Source of the DNA: Pseudodonghicola sp048268305
GTDB taxonomy: Bacteria; Pseudomonadota; Alphaproteobacteria; Rhodobacterales; Rhodobacteraceae
Assembly: GCF_048268305.1 (NCBI RefSeq)
Contig: NZ_JBLWVT010000001.1
Coordinates: 434,001 to 498,000, forward strand
Length of the DNA: 64,000 nt
Direction of reading: 5' to 3'
The position numbers were made by a program, and so were the translations under genes. Shown piece after piece: positions 8,278 through 16,825 of the stretch (the stretch's first letter is position 1; each line of letters opens with the position of its first letter). Below the pieces are notes generated by a model that worked only from the letters and a program-made list of their open reading frames with translations, made no database searches and had not been told where the DNA came from.

Positions 8278-9272
8278 AGCCCGCCCCCGACCATCAGCGC
8301 CACATCGACCAGACGGTTGGCATAGCCCCATTCATTGTCATACCAGGCATAGATCTTCACCTGGGTGCCGCCCACCACCATGGTGGAAGGCGCATCAATG
8401 ATCGAGGATCGCGGATCGTTGGTATAATCGGCGCTGACCAGCGGCCGGGTCTCATAGCCCAGAATGCCGGCCAGTTCCCCTGCCGCAGCGGTCCTGAGCA
8501 ACGCGTTGACCTCTTCCGCCGAGGTCTCGCGCTCGACCTCGAAGACGCAATCGGTGAGCGAGGCGTTCAGCAGCGGCACCCGCACCGCATGGCCGTTCAG
8601 CTTGCCGGTGAGGTCTGGGAAGATCTGGGTGATCGCCTTGGCGCTGCCCGTCGTGGTCGGGATCAGCGAATTCAGCGCCGACCGCGCCCGGCGCAGATCC
8701 TTGGCGGGGCGGTCCACCATGGTCTGGGTATTGGTCACGTCGTGGATCGTGGTGATCGAGCCGTGCCGGATCCGCAGATTCTCGTGGATCACCTTGACCA
8801 CCGGGGCGAGGCAATTGGTGGTGCAGCTCGCCGCCGTGACGATGTGGTGCGTCGCCGGATCATAGCTGCCCTGGTTGACACCATAGACGATATTGGCGGC
8901 GCCTGCGTCCTTGACCGGGGCCGAAACCACCACCTTCTTCACCCCCGCGGCAAAATAGGGGGCGAGCTTGTCGGCCGTCTTGAACACCCCGGTGCAGTCG
9001 ATCACCACATCGACGCCGTTAAGCGGCAGATCCTCGATCCGCGCGGCGTTCAGCAGCGGCAGCCGGGTGCCGTCAATGCTCACGCCCGCGTCGTCATGGG
9101 CGAAGCTGGCCGGCCAACGGCCGTGCACGCTGTCGAATTCCAGCAGATGCGCGATCATCTCGGCATCGCCGGTCTTGTCGTTGATCCAGGCGATTTCGGC
9201 GCCGCGCTCCAGCAGCGGGCGCAGCGCCAGTTTCCCCATCCGGCCAAGGCCGTTCAGCGCATAGGTGGTCAT
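8274..9272 (-). CDS. ArsJ-associated glyceraldehyde-3-phosphate dehydrogenase
   Basis: This 332-aa GAPDH has the NAD-binding N-terminus (NGLGRMGKLALRPL), catalytic Cys150 in AASCTTNCLAP and His177 in TIHDVTNTQ. In the arsJ pathway this enzyme uses arsenate in place of phosphate, forming 1-arseno-3-phosphoglycerate for ArsJ to export. Context decides the role: it sits between the ArsR-ArsC fusion (ATGA overlap) and arsJ (GTGA overlap). The N-terminal GLGRMGKL replaces the GFGRIGRL of housekeeping GAPDH, in line with a specialised paralogue. A glycolytic enzyme is unlikely in this position. Confidence 0.92.
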   Translation of the reverse strand: MTTYALNGLGRMGKLALRPLLERGAEIAWINDKTGDAEMIAHLLEFDSVHGRWPASFAHDDAGVSIDGTRLPLLNAARIEDLPLNGVDVVIDCTGVFKTADKLAPYFAAGVKKVVVSAPVKDAGAANIVYGVNQGSYDPATHHIVTAASCTTNCLAPVVKVIHENLRIRHGSITTIHDVTNTQTMVDRPAKDLRRARSALNSLIPTTTGSAKAITQIFPDLTGKLNGHAVRVPLLNASLTDCVFEVERETSAEEVNALLRTAAAGELAGILGYETRPLVSADYTNDPRSSIIDAPSTMVVGGTQVKIYAWYDNEWGYANRLVDVALMVGGGL

Positions 9273-10111
9273 GCCGGGGTATTCTCCAGATCCGATGCGC
9301 CGATCCCGTCGACCGCCGCCTGCAGCGAGATGCGGTCAAGCGTGTCGAAGGGCAGGGCCGTGAAGGTGGTGATGCGGTTCTTCAACCCGCCATAGGCCTG
9401 CTGAAAGGCGAGCTTCTTTTCGGCCTCGGTTCCTTCCGCCGTCACCGGATCGGGCATCCCCCAATGGGCCGAGACCGGCTGACCCTCCCAGGTGGGGCAT
9501 TCCTCGTTGGCGGCCTGGTTGCAGACGGTGAAGACGAAATCCATCCGCGGCGCCTCCGGCCCCTGGAATTCCGATACGTTCTTGGCCCGCAGGTTTGAGA
9601 TATCGTGCCCCTTGGCCGCCAGCAGGCTGACCGCATAGGGGTTCAGTTCGGAGTGGGGCCGGGTGCCGGCGGAATAAACGTTGAACCGATCGCCCCCCAT
9701 GTCGCGCAGCAGCGCCTCGGCGAAGATCGAACGGGCGGAATTGCCGGTGCAGATGAAGAGCACGTTGTATTTCCGGTGGTCCATGATGTCGGGTCCATCT
9801 TTGACAGGGAGGGGCGGGCAGAGATCGGGGCGCCCGCGGCAGCAATCGTTCAGCAGATATCCCATCAGCCGTTGCAGCGTCGCGGTCTCGGCCCGGTAGT
9901 GTAGAGAGGTTCCATGACGGATCTGCGTCACCAGCCCGGCCTCGCGCAGCGCGGCGAGATAGACCGAATTGGTGCTGGCCTTCAGCCCCAGCGCCTCGGC
10001 GATCTCTCCGGCCGGAACGGCGTCGGGATAGCGGCGCATCAGCAGACGGAAGATCTGCATCCGCTGCGGATGGCTGAGGGTGGCGAGTTGGGTGAGCGAT
10101 TCTTTTTCCAT
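9269..10111 (-). CDS. ArsR-ArsC fusion: arsenite-responsive repressor joined to arsenate reductase
   Basis: This 280-aa fusion has an ArsR-type winged helix at residues 1-100 (LSHPQRMQIFRLLMRRYP, ASTNSVYLAALREAGLV), then a low-molecular-weight-phosphatase-type arsenate reductase from about Met110. The reductase has CTGNSARS with nucleophile Cys121, and Cys197 and Cys205 in FTVCNQAANEECPTW, the triad of thioredoxin-coupled ArsC, plus AHWGMPDP. The repressor half ends in a Cys90/Cys91/Cys98 cluster (DCCRGRPDLC), like the C-terminal As(III) site of some ArsR proteins. It heads the operon with the GAPDH and arsJ genes. No Shine-Dalgarno sequence is visible before the ATG; the upstream in-frame codon is a stop. 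Confidence 0.93.
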   Translation of the reverse strand: MEKESLTQLATLSHPQRMQIFRLLMRRYPDAVPAGEIAEALGLKASTNSVYLAALREAGLVTQIRHGTSLHYRAETATLQRLMGYLLNDCCRGRPDLCPPLPVKDGPDIMDHRKYNVLFICTGNSARSIFAEALLRDMGGDRFNVYSAGTRPHSELNPYAVSLLAAKGHDISNLRAKNVSEFQGPEAPRMDFVFTVCNQAANEECPTWEGQPVSAHWGMPDPVTAEGTEAEKKLAFQQAYGGLKNRITTFTALPFDTLDRISLQAAVDGIGASDLENTPA

Positions 10112-10134
10112 ATTTCATGAAATAATAAAATATG
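10109..10134. promoter_or_regulatory. Candidate ArsR operator overlapping the ars start codon
   Basis: A perfect 14-bp palindrome TATTTCATGAAATA spans 10111-10124. An outer pair of CATATTT (10109-10115) and AAATATG (10128-10134) encloses it. The start codon of the ArsR-ArsC gene lies within the left arm. A TATTAT -10-like element on the minus strand sits about ten bases before the ATG. Position and symmetry suit autorepression; this is inference. Confidence 0.6.
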
Positions 10135-10214
10135 GCGCATGAGGCAAGTCTCATCTTGCGCTCGCCTGAGCTGTGGCCTTTGTGCGACACTGGAACGCAA
10201 AGGAACCGCACAGC

Positions 10215-11030
10215 ATGACCCAGGACGAGATCGCACAAGCCGCCGCACAGCTTCTGGGCGCCGATCTGGCCGGCTGGTATCCGGTGTCCGGCGGCGATCG
10301 GACCCGGGTGCTGCGGCTGCGGTTGATCTCCGGCGAGGAGGTGATCGCCAAGACCGGCCCCGATCCGCGTGCCGAAGCCGCGATGCTGATCGCCATCCGT
10401 GCCGCCGGGGTGCCGGCCCCGAGGGTTCTGGGCGCCACGCCCCGGGTGCTGGTGATGGAGGCGCTGGAAGAGACCGGCGGCCTTTCCTCCTCCGGCTGGC
10501 AGGAGCTTGGCGCGGCCTTGCGCCGGCTGCATCAGGTGCCGGGGATCGCCTATGGTTGGGAGCACGACTTCGCCTTCGGCAAGGTGGCGATCTGCAATGC
10601 GCCCTTGCCGACCTGGCCCGACTTCTGGGCCGACCGTCGGCTGCTGGCCGATCTCTCCGCGCTGCCTTCGGCCTTCGCGCGGCGGTTGGAGCGGTTGGCC
10701 CAGGATCTGCCGCAGCGCCTGCCGGCGACGCCGGCGCCGGTGCTGTTGCATGGCGATCTCTGGTCCGGCAACGTGCTGGCGGCCGACGGTCATCTGAGCG
10801 GGGTCATCGACCCGGCCTGCTATTGTGGTCACGGCGAGGTCGACCTGGCGATGCTGGCGCTTTTCGGTTCGCCCGGCGCGGCCTTCTACAATGGCTATGG
10901 CCCGCTGGAGCCGGGGGTGGAAGAGCGCCGGCCGATCTATCAGCTCTGGCCGGCCATTGTGCATTTGCGGCTGTTCGGGGGCGGCTATGCCGGGCTGCTC
11001 GACGGGCTGTTGCGCCAGGCCGGCGTCTGA
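10215..11030 (+). CDS. Fructosamine/ketosamine-3-kinase family protein
   Basis: This 271-aa protein is of the fructosamine kinase family, which phosphorylates ketoamine adducts of sugars on amines (protein deglycation). The kinase motif HGDLWSGN is at about residues 179-186, and DPACYCGHGEVDLAML carries the second Asp that binds metal and ATP. Both are intact. The ATG at 10215 has AAAGGA about ten bases upstream. It diverges from the ars operon and is followed by a terminator, so it is probably monocistronic. Confidence 0.88.
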   Translation: MTQDEIAQAAAQLLGADLAGWYPVSGGDRTRVLRLRLISGEEVIAKTGPDPRAEAAMLIAIRAAGVPAPRVLGATPRVLVMEALEETGGLSSSGWQELGAALRRLHQVPGIAYGWEHDFAFGKVAICNAPLPTWPDFWADRRLLADLSALPSAFARRLERLAQDLPQRLPATPAPVLLHGDLWSGNVLAADGHLSGVIDPACYCGHGEVDLAMLALFGSPGAAFYNGYGPLEPGVEERRPIYQLWPAIVHLRLFGGGYAGLLDGLLRQAGV

Positions 11031-11080
11031 GCGCCCTTGGGGGCGGACAACCGCACCAGCCAACCGCCCTTGTGCAAAGA

Positions 11081-11112
11081 GGCGCCCGGATCGGGGCGCC
11101 CCTGTCTTGTTC
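11081..11112 (+). terminator. Rho-independent terminator after the fructosamine kinase gene
   Basis: GGCGCCC (11081-11087) pairs with GGGCGCC (11094-11100) around a six-base loop, followed by a pyrimidine/T-rich tract (CCTGTCTTGTTCTC). It starts 50 bp past the kinase stop. Confidence 0.65.
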
Positions 11113-11149
11113 TCTGCCCGAATTCGCCGGCCGAAGGCCCGTGCGGCGG

Positions 11150-11347
11150 TCAGGCGGCCGGTTTGGCCTCGAAGCCGATCTCGTCGAGCGTGGCGGCGAT
11201 GGCCTCGGCGCTGAGGGCGCTTGTCACTTCGACGCTGCGGCTGGGCAGGTCGCAGGCGACCTGAGCCGCCGGGTCGGCTTCCTTGATGGCTTTTTCGATG
11301 CTGGCGGTGCAATGGCCGCAGCTCATTTCGGGAACGCTGAATTTCAT
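11150..11347 (-). CDS. copZ: CopZ-like copper chaperone
   Basis: This 65-aa single heavy-metal-associated domain has the Cu(I) site MSCGHC near residues 8-13 and the family ferredoxin-like pattern (VACDLPSRSVEV, LDEIGFEA). It binds Cu(I) in the cytosol and hands it to the CopA ATPase. It is transcribed divergently from copA, and its promoter region has a CueR-like palindrome. Its length is that of free-standing CopZ proteins. Confidence 0.92.
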   Translation of the reverse strand: MKFSVPEMSCGHCTASIEKAIKEADPAAQVACDLPSRSVEVTSALSAEAIAATLDEIGFEAKPAA

Positions 11348-11377
11348 TGTGCGGACTCCTGATTATGGTCTGGACCC

Positions 11378-11408
11378 GATCTGGGGCCTTCCATCGCTGG
11401 AAGGTCAA
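11378..11408 (-). promoter_or_regulatory. CueR-type promoter for copZ
   Basis: Read on the minus strand, TTGACC (11408-11403) is followed by a 19-bp spacer and a weak -10 (CAGATC). The spacer holds a perfect dyad, CCTTCCA/TGGAAGG at 11387-11404 with a four-base centre. The long spacer and dyad are hallmarks of MerR/CueR-activated promoters. Confidence 0.7.
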
Positions 11409-11446
11409 GGGCTGGCACAGGGAAAAAGAAAATTCACCGCTCACCC

Positions 11447-11477
11447 TTGACCCTCCAGCAACTGGAACCCCTATCTG
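11447..11477 (+). promoter_or_regulatory. CueR-type promoter for copA-cueR
   Basis: TTGACC (11447-11452) and TATCTG (11472-11477) are separated by exactly 19 bp. The spacer holds an imperfect dyad (CCTCCAGCAACTGGAACC), like the copA promoters activated by CueR. The start codon of copA lies 31 bp downstream. Confidence 0.78.
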
Positions 11478-11508
11478 AGGGGCAGACCTGACCTGCGGGA
11501 GAAGACCG

Positions 11509-13995
11509 ATGACCGGATCGAACCATGTGATGTTGTCCATCGAGGGGATGTCCTGTGCCTCCTGCGTGGCGCGAGTGACGCGCGGGCTGTCGCGGCTGGA
11601 TGGAGTGTCGGATGTTTCTGTCACACTTGCCGACGAGCGGGCGCAGATGGATCTGGAAACCCCCGACCGGCTGGACGATGTGGTCCGGACGCTCGACAAG
11701 CTGGGCTATCCGGCACGGCGCGCCACGGTGGTGCTGAACGTGGCCTCGATGTCCTGCGCCTCCTGCGTCGGGCGGGTCGACCGGGTGCTGTCGGCCTTGC
11801 CGGGGGTGATCGAGGTTGCGGTCAACCTGGCGGCTGAGACGGCCACCGTTACCTATCTCGAGGGCGCGGTGAGCCCGGAGGAGATGATCGCGGCGGCGGA
11901 CAAGATCGGCTATCCCGCGACATTGGCGGAGCCGGAGGCGGAAGAGAAGCGCGGCCAGCGCAAGGAGGCCGAGGCGCGGGAGATCGCGCGCAAGGCGCTG
12001 ATCGCGGCGGCATTGGCGCTGCCGGTCTTCGTGATCGAGATGGGGGGGCATCTGGTGCCTGCCTTGCATCATTGGATCGCCGCCACCATCGGCCAGCAGA
12101 CCAGTTGGATTCTGCAATTCGTGCTGACGACGCTGGTGCTGATCGGGCCGGGGCGGCTGTTCTATGTCAAGGGCATCCCGGCGCTGCTGCGCGGGGCGCC
12201 TGACATGAACAGCCTGGTCGCAGTGGGCACGGCGGCGGCCTATCTCTATTCCGTGGTGGCGACCTTCCTGCCGGGGCTTCTGCCGGCGAGCCAGCGCGCG
12301 GTCTATTTCGAGGCGGCCGCGGTCATCGTGGTGCTGATCCTGATCGGCCGTTTTCTCGAGGCGCGCGCCAAGGGGCGCACCGGCGCGGCGATCCGCAAGC
12401 TGTTGGGGCTCAGGCCCCGGTCGGCCCGGGTGCTACGGGATGGCGTGGCGGTGGAGGTGGCAATCGACGCCATCCGGGTGGGCGACATCCTGCTGGTGCG
12501 CCCGGGCGAGCGGATCGCGGTCGATGGCGAGGTCACCGAGGGCGAGAGCCATGTCGATGAAAGCATGATCTCGGGCGAACCCTTGCCGGTGGCCAAGGCC
12601 GCGGGCGACGCGGTGACCGGCGGCACGGTGAACGGGCAGGGCAGCTTCCAGTTCCGCGCCACCCATGTGGGGGCGGAGACGGTGCTGGCCCAGATCATCC
12701 GCATGGTGGAGCAGGCGCAGGGCGCCAAGCTGCCGATCCAGGGGCTGGTCGATCAGATCACGCTGTGGTTCGTGCCGGCGGTGATGGGCGCGGCGCTGGG
12801 AACGGTGCTGATCTGGTTGGTCTTCGGCGCCGATCTGACGCTGGCGCTGGTCGCCGGTGTTTCGGTGCTGATCATCGCTTGCCCCTGCGCCATGGGGTTG
12901 GCGACGCCGACCTCGATCATGGTGGGCACCGGGCGGGCGGCGGAACTCGGGGTGCTGTTCCGCAAGGGGGATGCCTTGCAACAGCTCTCGGGCGTTTCCA
13001 TCGTGGCGCTGGACAAGACCGGCACGGTGACGGCGGGGCGGCCCGAGCTGACCGATCTGGTCCTGGCCGAGGGGTTTGAACGGGCCGAGGTGCTGGCGCT
13101 GGTCGCGGCGGTCGAGGCGCGATCCGAACATCCGATCGCCGAGGCGGTGGTGCGCGCGGCCAAGGCCGAGGGCGCGAAGCTGGCCGAGGTCAGCCAGTTC
13201 ACCTCTTTCACCGGTTATGGCGTGCGGGCGCTGGTCGCCGGGCACGAGGTGCTGGTGGGCGCCGACCGGCTGATGGCGCGCGAAGGGGTAGAGATCGCCG
13301 CCCTTGCGGGCGAGGAGGCGCGGCTCGCTTCGGCCGGGCGCACAGCGCTCTATGCGGCGATCGACGGACGGATCGCTGCGGTGATCGCGGTCTCCGATCC
13401 GGTCAAGCCCAGCAGCGCCGAGGCGATCGCCGCGCTGCACCGGATGGGGCTGCAGGTGGCGATGATCACCGGCGACAAGCGCGAGACGGCCGAGGCGATC
13501 GCGCGCGAGGTGGGGATCGACCGGGTGATCGCGGGCGTGCTGCCCGAGGGCAAGGTCGCCGCATTGGACGATCTGCGTGGGCAGGGCGGACAACAGGGCG
13601 GGCTGGCCTTTGTCGGCGACGGTATCAACGACGCCCCGGCGCTGGCCCATGCCGATGTCGGCATCGCCATCGGCACCGGCACCGATGTGGCCATCGAATC
13701 GGCCGATGTGGTGCTGATGTCGGGTGATCTGCGTGGCGTGGTGAACGCGGTCGAGGTGTCGCGCGCGGTGATGCGGAACATCCGGCAGAACCTGTTCTGG
13801 GCCTTCGGATACAACACCGCGCTGATCCCGGTGGCGGCGGGGGTGCTTTACCCCGCCTTCGGGCTGTTGCTGTCGCCGATGCTGGCGGCGGGGGCGATGG
13901 CGCTGTCGTCGGTCTTCGTGTTGTCGAATGCGCTGCGTCTGCGCCGGCTGCGTCCGGCGCTGGACGAGCGGCGTGGCCTGGCCGTGGCAGAGTGA
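11509..13995 (+). CDS. copA: CopA, Cu(I)-exporting P1B-type ATPase
   Basis: This 828-aa copper pump of the inner membrane has two N-terminal metal-binding domains, each with MSCASC (residues 14-19 and 81-86). The membrane copper site is Cys458-Pro-Cys460. The phosphorylated Asp502 is in DKTGT, SEHPIAEA is in the nucleotide domain, and GDGINDAPALAHADVGIA begins at about residue 703. All key residues are present and the length is standard. cueR follows 10 bp downstream in the same transcript, and the gene has its own CueR-type promoter. Confidence 0.97.
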   Translation: MTGSNHVMLSIEGMSCASCVARVTRGLSRLDGVSDVSVTLADERAQMDLETPDRLDDVVRTLDKLGYPARRATVVLNVASMSCASCVGRVDRVLSALPGVIEVAVNLAAETATVTYLEGAVSPEEMIAAADKIGYPATLAEPEAEEKRGQRKEAEAREIARKALIAAALALPVFVIEMGGHLVPALHHWIAATIGQQTSWILQFVLTTLVLIGPGRLFYVKGIPALLRGAPDMNSLVAVGTAAAYLYSVVATFLPGLLPASQRAVYFEAAAVIVVLILIGRFLEARAKGRTGAAIRKLLGLRPRSARVLRDGVAVEVAIDAIRVGDILLVRPGERIAVDGEVTEGESHVDESMISGEPLPVAKAAGDAVTGGTVNGQGSFQFRATHVGAETVLAQIIRMVEQAQGAKLPIQGLVDQITLWFVPAVMGAALGTVLIWLVFGADLTLALVAGVSVLIIACPCAMGLATPTSIMVGTGRAAELGVLFRKGDALQQLSGVSIVALDKTGTVTAGRPELTDLVLAEGFERAEVLALVAAVEARSEHPIAEAVVRAAKAEGAKLAEVSQFTSFTGYGVRALVAGHEVLVGADRLMAREGVEIAALAGEEARLASAGRTALYAAIDGRIAAVIAVSDPVKPSSAEAIAALHRMGLQVAMITGDKRETAEAIAREVGIDRVIAGVLPEGKVAALDDLRGQGGQQGGLAFVGDGINDAPALAHADVGIAIGTGTDVAIESADVVLMSGDLRGVVNAVEVSRAVMRNIRQNLFWAFGYNTALIPVAAGVLYPAFGLLLSPMLAAGAMALSSVFVLSNALRLRRLRPALDERRGLAVAE

Positions 13996-14005
13996 GGATC
14001 AGGAC

Positions 14006-14413
14006 ATGAATATCGGGGATGTATCGCGCCTGTCGGGGCTGCCGGCCAAGACGATCCGCTATTACGAGGATATCGGACTGGTCCAGCCGCAGCGCAGCGC
14101 CAACGGCTATCGCGCCTTTCGCGACAGCGATCTGCACAAGCTGGCCTTTCTGGGCCGCGCCCGTGCCCTGGGCTTCTCGATCGAGGATTGCCGGGGTCTG
14201 CTGGCGCTTTACGAGGACGAGAGTCGCGAGAGCGCCAGCGTCAAGCGGATCGCCGAGGATCATCTGCTGCGGATCGACGAGAAGATTGCGCAGCTGCAAT
14301 CCATGCGGGCGACCCTGGCGCATCTGGTGTCCTGCTGCGCCGGGGATGACCGGCCCGATTGCCCGATCCTGGAGGATCTGGGGGCGGGAGAGCCGGCCTG
14401 CGCCAAGGCCTGA
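14006..14413 (+). CDS. cueR: CueR, Cu(I)-responsive MerR-family activator
   Basis: This 135-aa protein has the MerR winged helix (residues 1-70, MNIGDVSRLSGLPAKTIRYYEDIGL) and a dimerisation helix. The metal loop CCAGDDRPDCPILEDL has Cys111 and Cys119 eight residues apart, as in the two Cu(I)-binding cysteines of E. coli CueR. The ATG at 14006 gives the standard CueR N-terminus; the open frame continues upstream inside copA. It lies 10 bp after copA, so it is likely induced with its own target. Confidence 0.95.
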   Translation: MNIGDVSRLSGLPAKTIRYYEDIGLVQPQRSANGYRAFRDSDLHKLAFLGRARALGFSIEDCRGLLALYEDESRESASVKRIAEDHLLRIDEKIAQLQSMRATLAHLVSCCAGDDRPDCPILEDLGAGEPACAKA

Positions 14414-14441
14414 GACCTGCCCTTGTCGGGATTGGCCGAAC

Positions 14442-14477
14442 GCGGCGCCCGGGCGTTGACCCGGGCGCCGCTTCGTT
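14442..14477. terminator. Bidirectional terminator between cueR and tex
   Basis: A perfect 12-bp inverted repeat, GCGGCGCCCGGG (14442-14453) and CCCGGGCGCCGC (14460-14471), encloses six bases. TTCGTTT follows on the plus strand. It lies between the convergent ends of cueR and tex and could end both transcripts. Confidence 0.75.
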
Positions 14478-14482
14478 TCAGC

Positions 14483-16825
14483 TCATTTCTTCCTGAACGC
14501 GTTCTGCAGCGCCGCGCCCAATGCGCCGGTCTGACTGCCGCCCTTGGGGGCGGCGGACATCGGGCCGCGCGGTTTGCCCTTGGGGCCGCCGGGGCGCGGG
14601 CGATCATTGCCGGGGCCGCGGGCGTCACGATCATCGCGCGCGCTGGCGCCACCGTCCTTGCGCATGGTGAGACCAATGCGCTTGCGGGGCACGTCGACCT
14701 CGACCACCGTGACCTTGACCACCTGGCCGGCCTTGACCACCTCATGCGGGTCCTTGACGAAACGGTCGGCCAGTTGGCTGACATGGACCAGCCCGTCCTG
14801 ATGCACGCCGATATCGACGAAGGCGCCGAAGGCCGCGACGTTGGTCACCGTGCCCTCCAGCACCATGCCGGGGCGCAGGTCGGTGATTTCCTCGACCCCG
14901 TCGGTGAAGGTTGCCGTCTTGAAGCTGGGGCGCGGGTCGCGGCCCGGTTTCTCCAGTTCGGCGAAGATGTCGCGCACGGTGGGCAGGCCGAAATGATCGT
15001 CGACGAATTGGTCTGCCCTAAGCCCCTTGAGCGCGTCCTCATGGCCCATGATCTGGCGGATGTCGCGGCCGCAGGCCTGGACGATGCGGCGGGCGACGTC
15101 ATAGGCCTCCGGGTGGACCGAGGAGGCGTCGAGCGGTTCGGCCCCGTCGCGGATGCGCAGGAAGCCGGCGCATTGTTCAAAGGCGCGCGGCCCCAGGCGG
15201 GCGACCTTCAAAAGCTCCTTGCGCGATTTGAAGGCGCCGTTGATGTCGCGGTGCGTCACCACGGCCTCGGCCAGTCCCGGCCCGAGGCCGGAGACATGCG
15301 CCAGAAGCGGCGCCGAGGCGGTGTTGAGATCGACGCCCACGGCGTTCACCACATCCTCGATCACCGCCTCCAGCGACTTGCCGAGTTTATGCTGATCGAC
15401 ATCGTGCTGGTATTGGCCGACGCCGATGGATTTCGGCTCGATCTTGACCAGCTCGGCCAGCGGATCCTGCAGGCGGCGGGCAATCGACACCGCGCCGCGC
15501 AGGGACACATCCAGATCGGGGAATTCCCGCGCCGCCAGCTCCGAGGCGGAATAGACCGAGGCGCCGGCCTCGCTCACCACCACCTTGGTGGGTTTCTGCA
15601 CGCCGGAGGGCAGCATCGCCAAAGTGTCGGCCACCAGCTTTTCGGTCTCGCGGCTGGCGGTGCCGTTGCCGATGGCGATCAGTTCCACCCCATGTTTGGC
15701 AATCAGCGACATGATCGCCGCCTGGGCGCCCCTCACATCGTTTTTCGGCTGGAAGGGATAGATCGTCTCGGTCGCCACCAGCTTGCCGGTGGCATCGACC
15801 ACCGCCGCCTTGACGCCGGTGCGGATGCCGGGATCGAGCCCCAGGGTGGGCCGGGCGCCGGCCGGTGCCGCGAACAGCAGATCCTTGAGGTTGCGGGCGA
15901 AGACGGCGATCGCCTCTTCCTGCGCGCGGGCTCGCAGATCACCCATCAGATCGACCATCATGGTCAGGCTCAGCTTCACCCGCCAGGTCCAGCCGGCGAG
16001 CTTGCGCAGCCATTGATCGCCGGCGCCCTGGGTCCTGGTCCCGAGGTAGGAGGCGACGAGGGATTCGGCCCGGGCGGCGCCGGTTTCGGGATCAGGCGCG
16101 ATATCGAGGGTGACGACGCCTTCCTTCTGGGCCCGCAGCATCGCCAGCGCCCGGTGCGAGGGCACCTTGGACCAGGGTTCCACATGGTCGAAATAGTCGG
16201 AGAACTTGGCGCCGGCCTGTTCCTGGCCTTCGATCACCTTGGCGGTCAGTCGCGCCTCCGCCTGCATGAAGGCGCGCAGATCGCCCAGAAGCTGGGCGTT
16301 TTCGGTCAGCCCTTCGGCAATGATGTCGCGGGCGCCGTTCAGCGCGTCCTTGGAGGTTGGCACCGCCTCGGTCACAAAGCTCTGGGCCAGGGTCTCGGGA
16401 TCGGTGGCACGATCGGCGAGGATGGCCTCGGCCAGCGGCTCCAGCCCGTTCTCGCGCGCAATCATCGCCTTGGTGCGGCGCTTGGGCTTGTAGGGCAGAT
16501 AGATGTCCTCAAGCTGCGCCTTGGTCTCGGCGCCTGCGATGGATTTCGCCAGAGCCTCGGTCAGCTTGCCTTGATCCTTGATCGAATTCAGGATCGTCTC
16601 GCGCCGTGCCTCCATTTCGCGCAGATAGGAGAGGCGGTCTGACAGGGTGCGCAGCTGGGTGTCGTCGAGGCCGCCGGTGACCTCCTTGCGGTAGCGGGCG
16701 ACGAAGGGGACGGTGGCGCCCTCATCCAGCAGCTTGACCGCGGCGCCGACCTGATCGGGCCGGGCGCCGATCTCGGTCGCGATGGTGCGGGCGATGCGGG
16801 CGGCGGTCTGGGGCGCAGTGTCCAA
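14483..16825 (-). CDS. tex: Tex-family RNA-binding transcription accessory protein
   Basis: This 780-aa protein has the Tex layout: N-terminal helical region (ARYRKEVTGGLDDTQLRTL), YqgF/RNase-H-like domain (about 330-460, LGLDPGIRTGVKAAVVD), helix-hairpin-helix repeats (about 500-570, NTASAPLLAHVSGLGPGLAEAVV) and an S1 RNA-binding domain (about 660-730, LRPGMVLEGTVTNVAAFGAFVDIG). The C-terminal tail is rich in Gly, Pro, Arg and Lys. Tex binds nucleic acid and affects transcription; its exact cellular role is not settled. It is a single-gene unit on the minus strand. Confidence 0.95.
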   Translation of the reverse strand: MDTAPQTAARIARTIATEIGARPDQVGAAVKLLDEGATVPFVARYRKEVTGGLDDTQLRTLSDRLSYLREMEARRETILNSIKDQGKLTEALAKSIAGAETKAQLEDIYLPYKPKRRTKAMIARENGLEPLAEAILADRATDPETLAQSFVTEAVPTSKDALNGARDIIAEGLTENAQLLGDLRAFMQAEARLTAKVIEGQEQAGAKFSDYFDHVEPWSKVPSHRALAMLRAQKEGVVTLDIAPDPETGAARAESLVASYLGTRTQGAGDQWLRKLAGWTWRVKLSLTMMVDLMGDLRARAQEEAIAVFARNLKDLLFAAPAGARPTLGLDPGIRTGVKAAVVDATGKLVATETIYPFQPKNDVRGAQAAIMSLIAKHGVELIAIGNGTASRETEKLVADTLAMLPSGVQKPTKVVVSEAGASVYSASELAAREFPDLDVSLRGAVSIARRLQDPLAELVKIEPKSIGVGQYQHDVDQHKLGKSLEAVIEDVVNAVGVDLNTASAPLLAHVSGLGPGLAEAVVTHRDINGAFKSRKELLKVARLGPRAFEQCAGFLRIRDGAEPLDASSVHPEAYDVARRIVQACGRDIRQIMGHEDALKGLRADQFVDDHFGLPTVRDIFAELEKPGRDPRPSFKTATFTDGVEEITDLRPGMVLEGTVTNVAAFGAFVDIGVHQDGLVHVSQLADRFVKDPHEVVKAGQVVKVTVVEVDVPRKRIGLTMRKDGGASARDDRDARGPGNDRPRPGGPKGKPRGPMSAAPKGGSQTGALGAALQNAFRKK

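Noticed and set aside
8278..8331. Upstream extension of arsJ into the GAPDH gene
   Set aside because: The extra 18 residues are low-complexity and overlap GAPDH coding sequence. The GTG overlapping the GAPDH stop is the better start.
9336..11699. A minus-strand open frame of 787 codons spanning ars, kinase and copper genes
   Set aside because: It crosses genes on both strands whose motifs are clear, and its translation is low-complexity with no domain.
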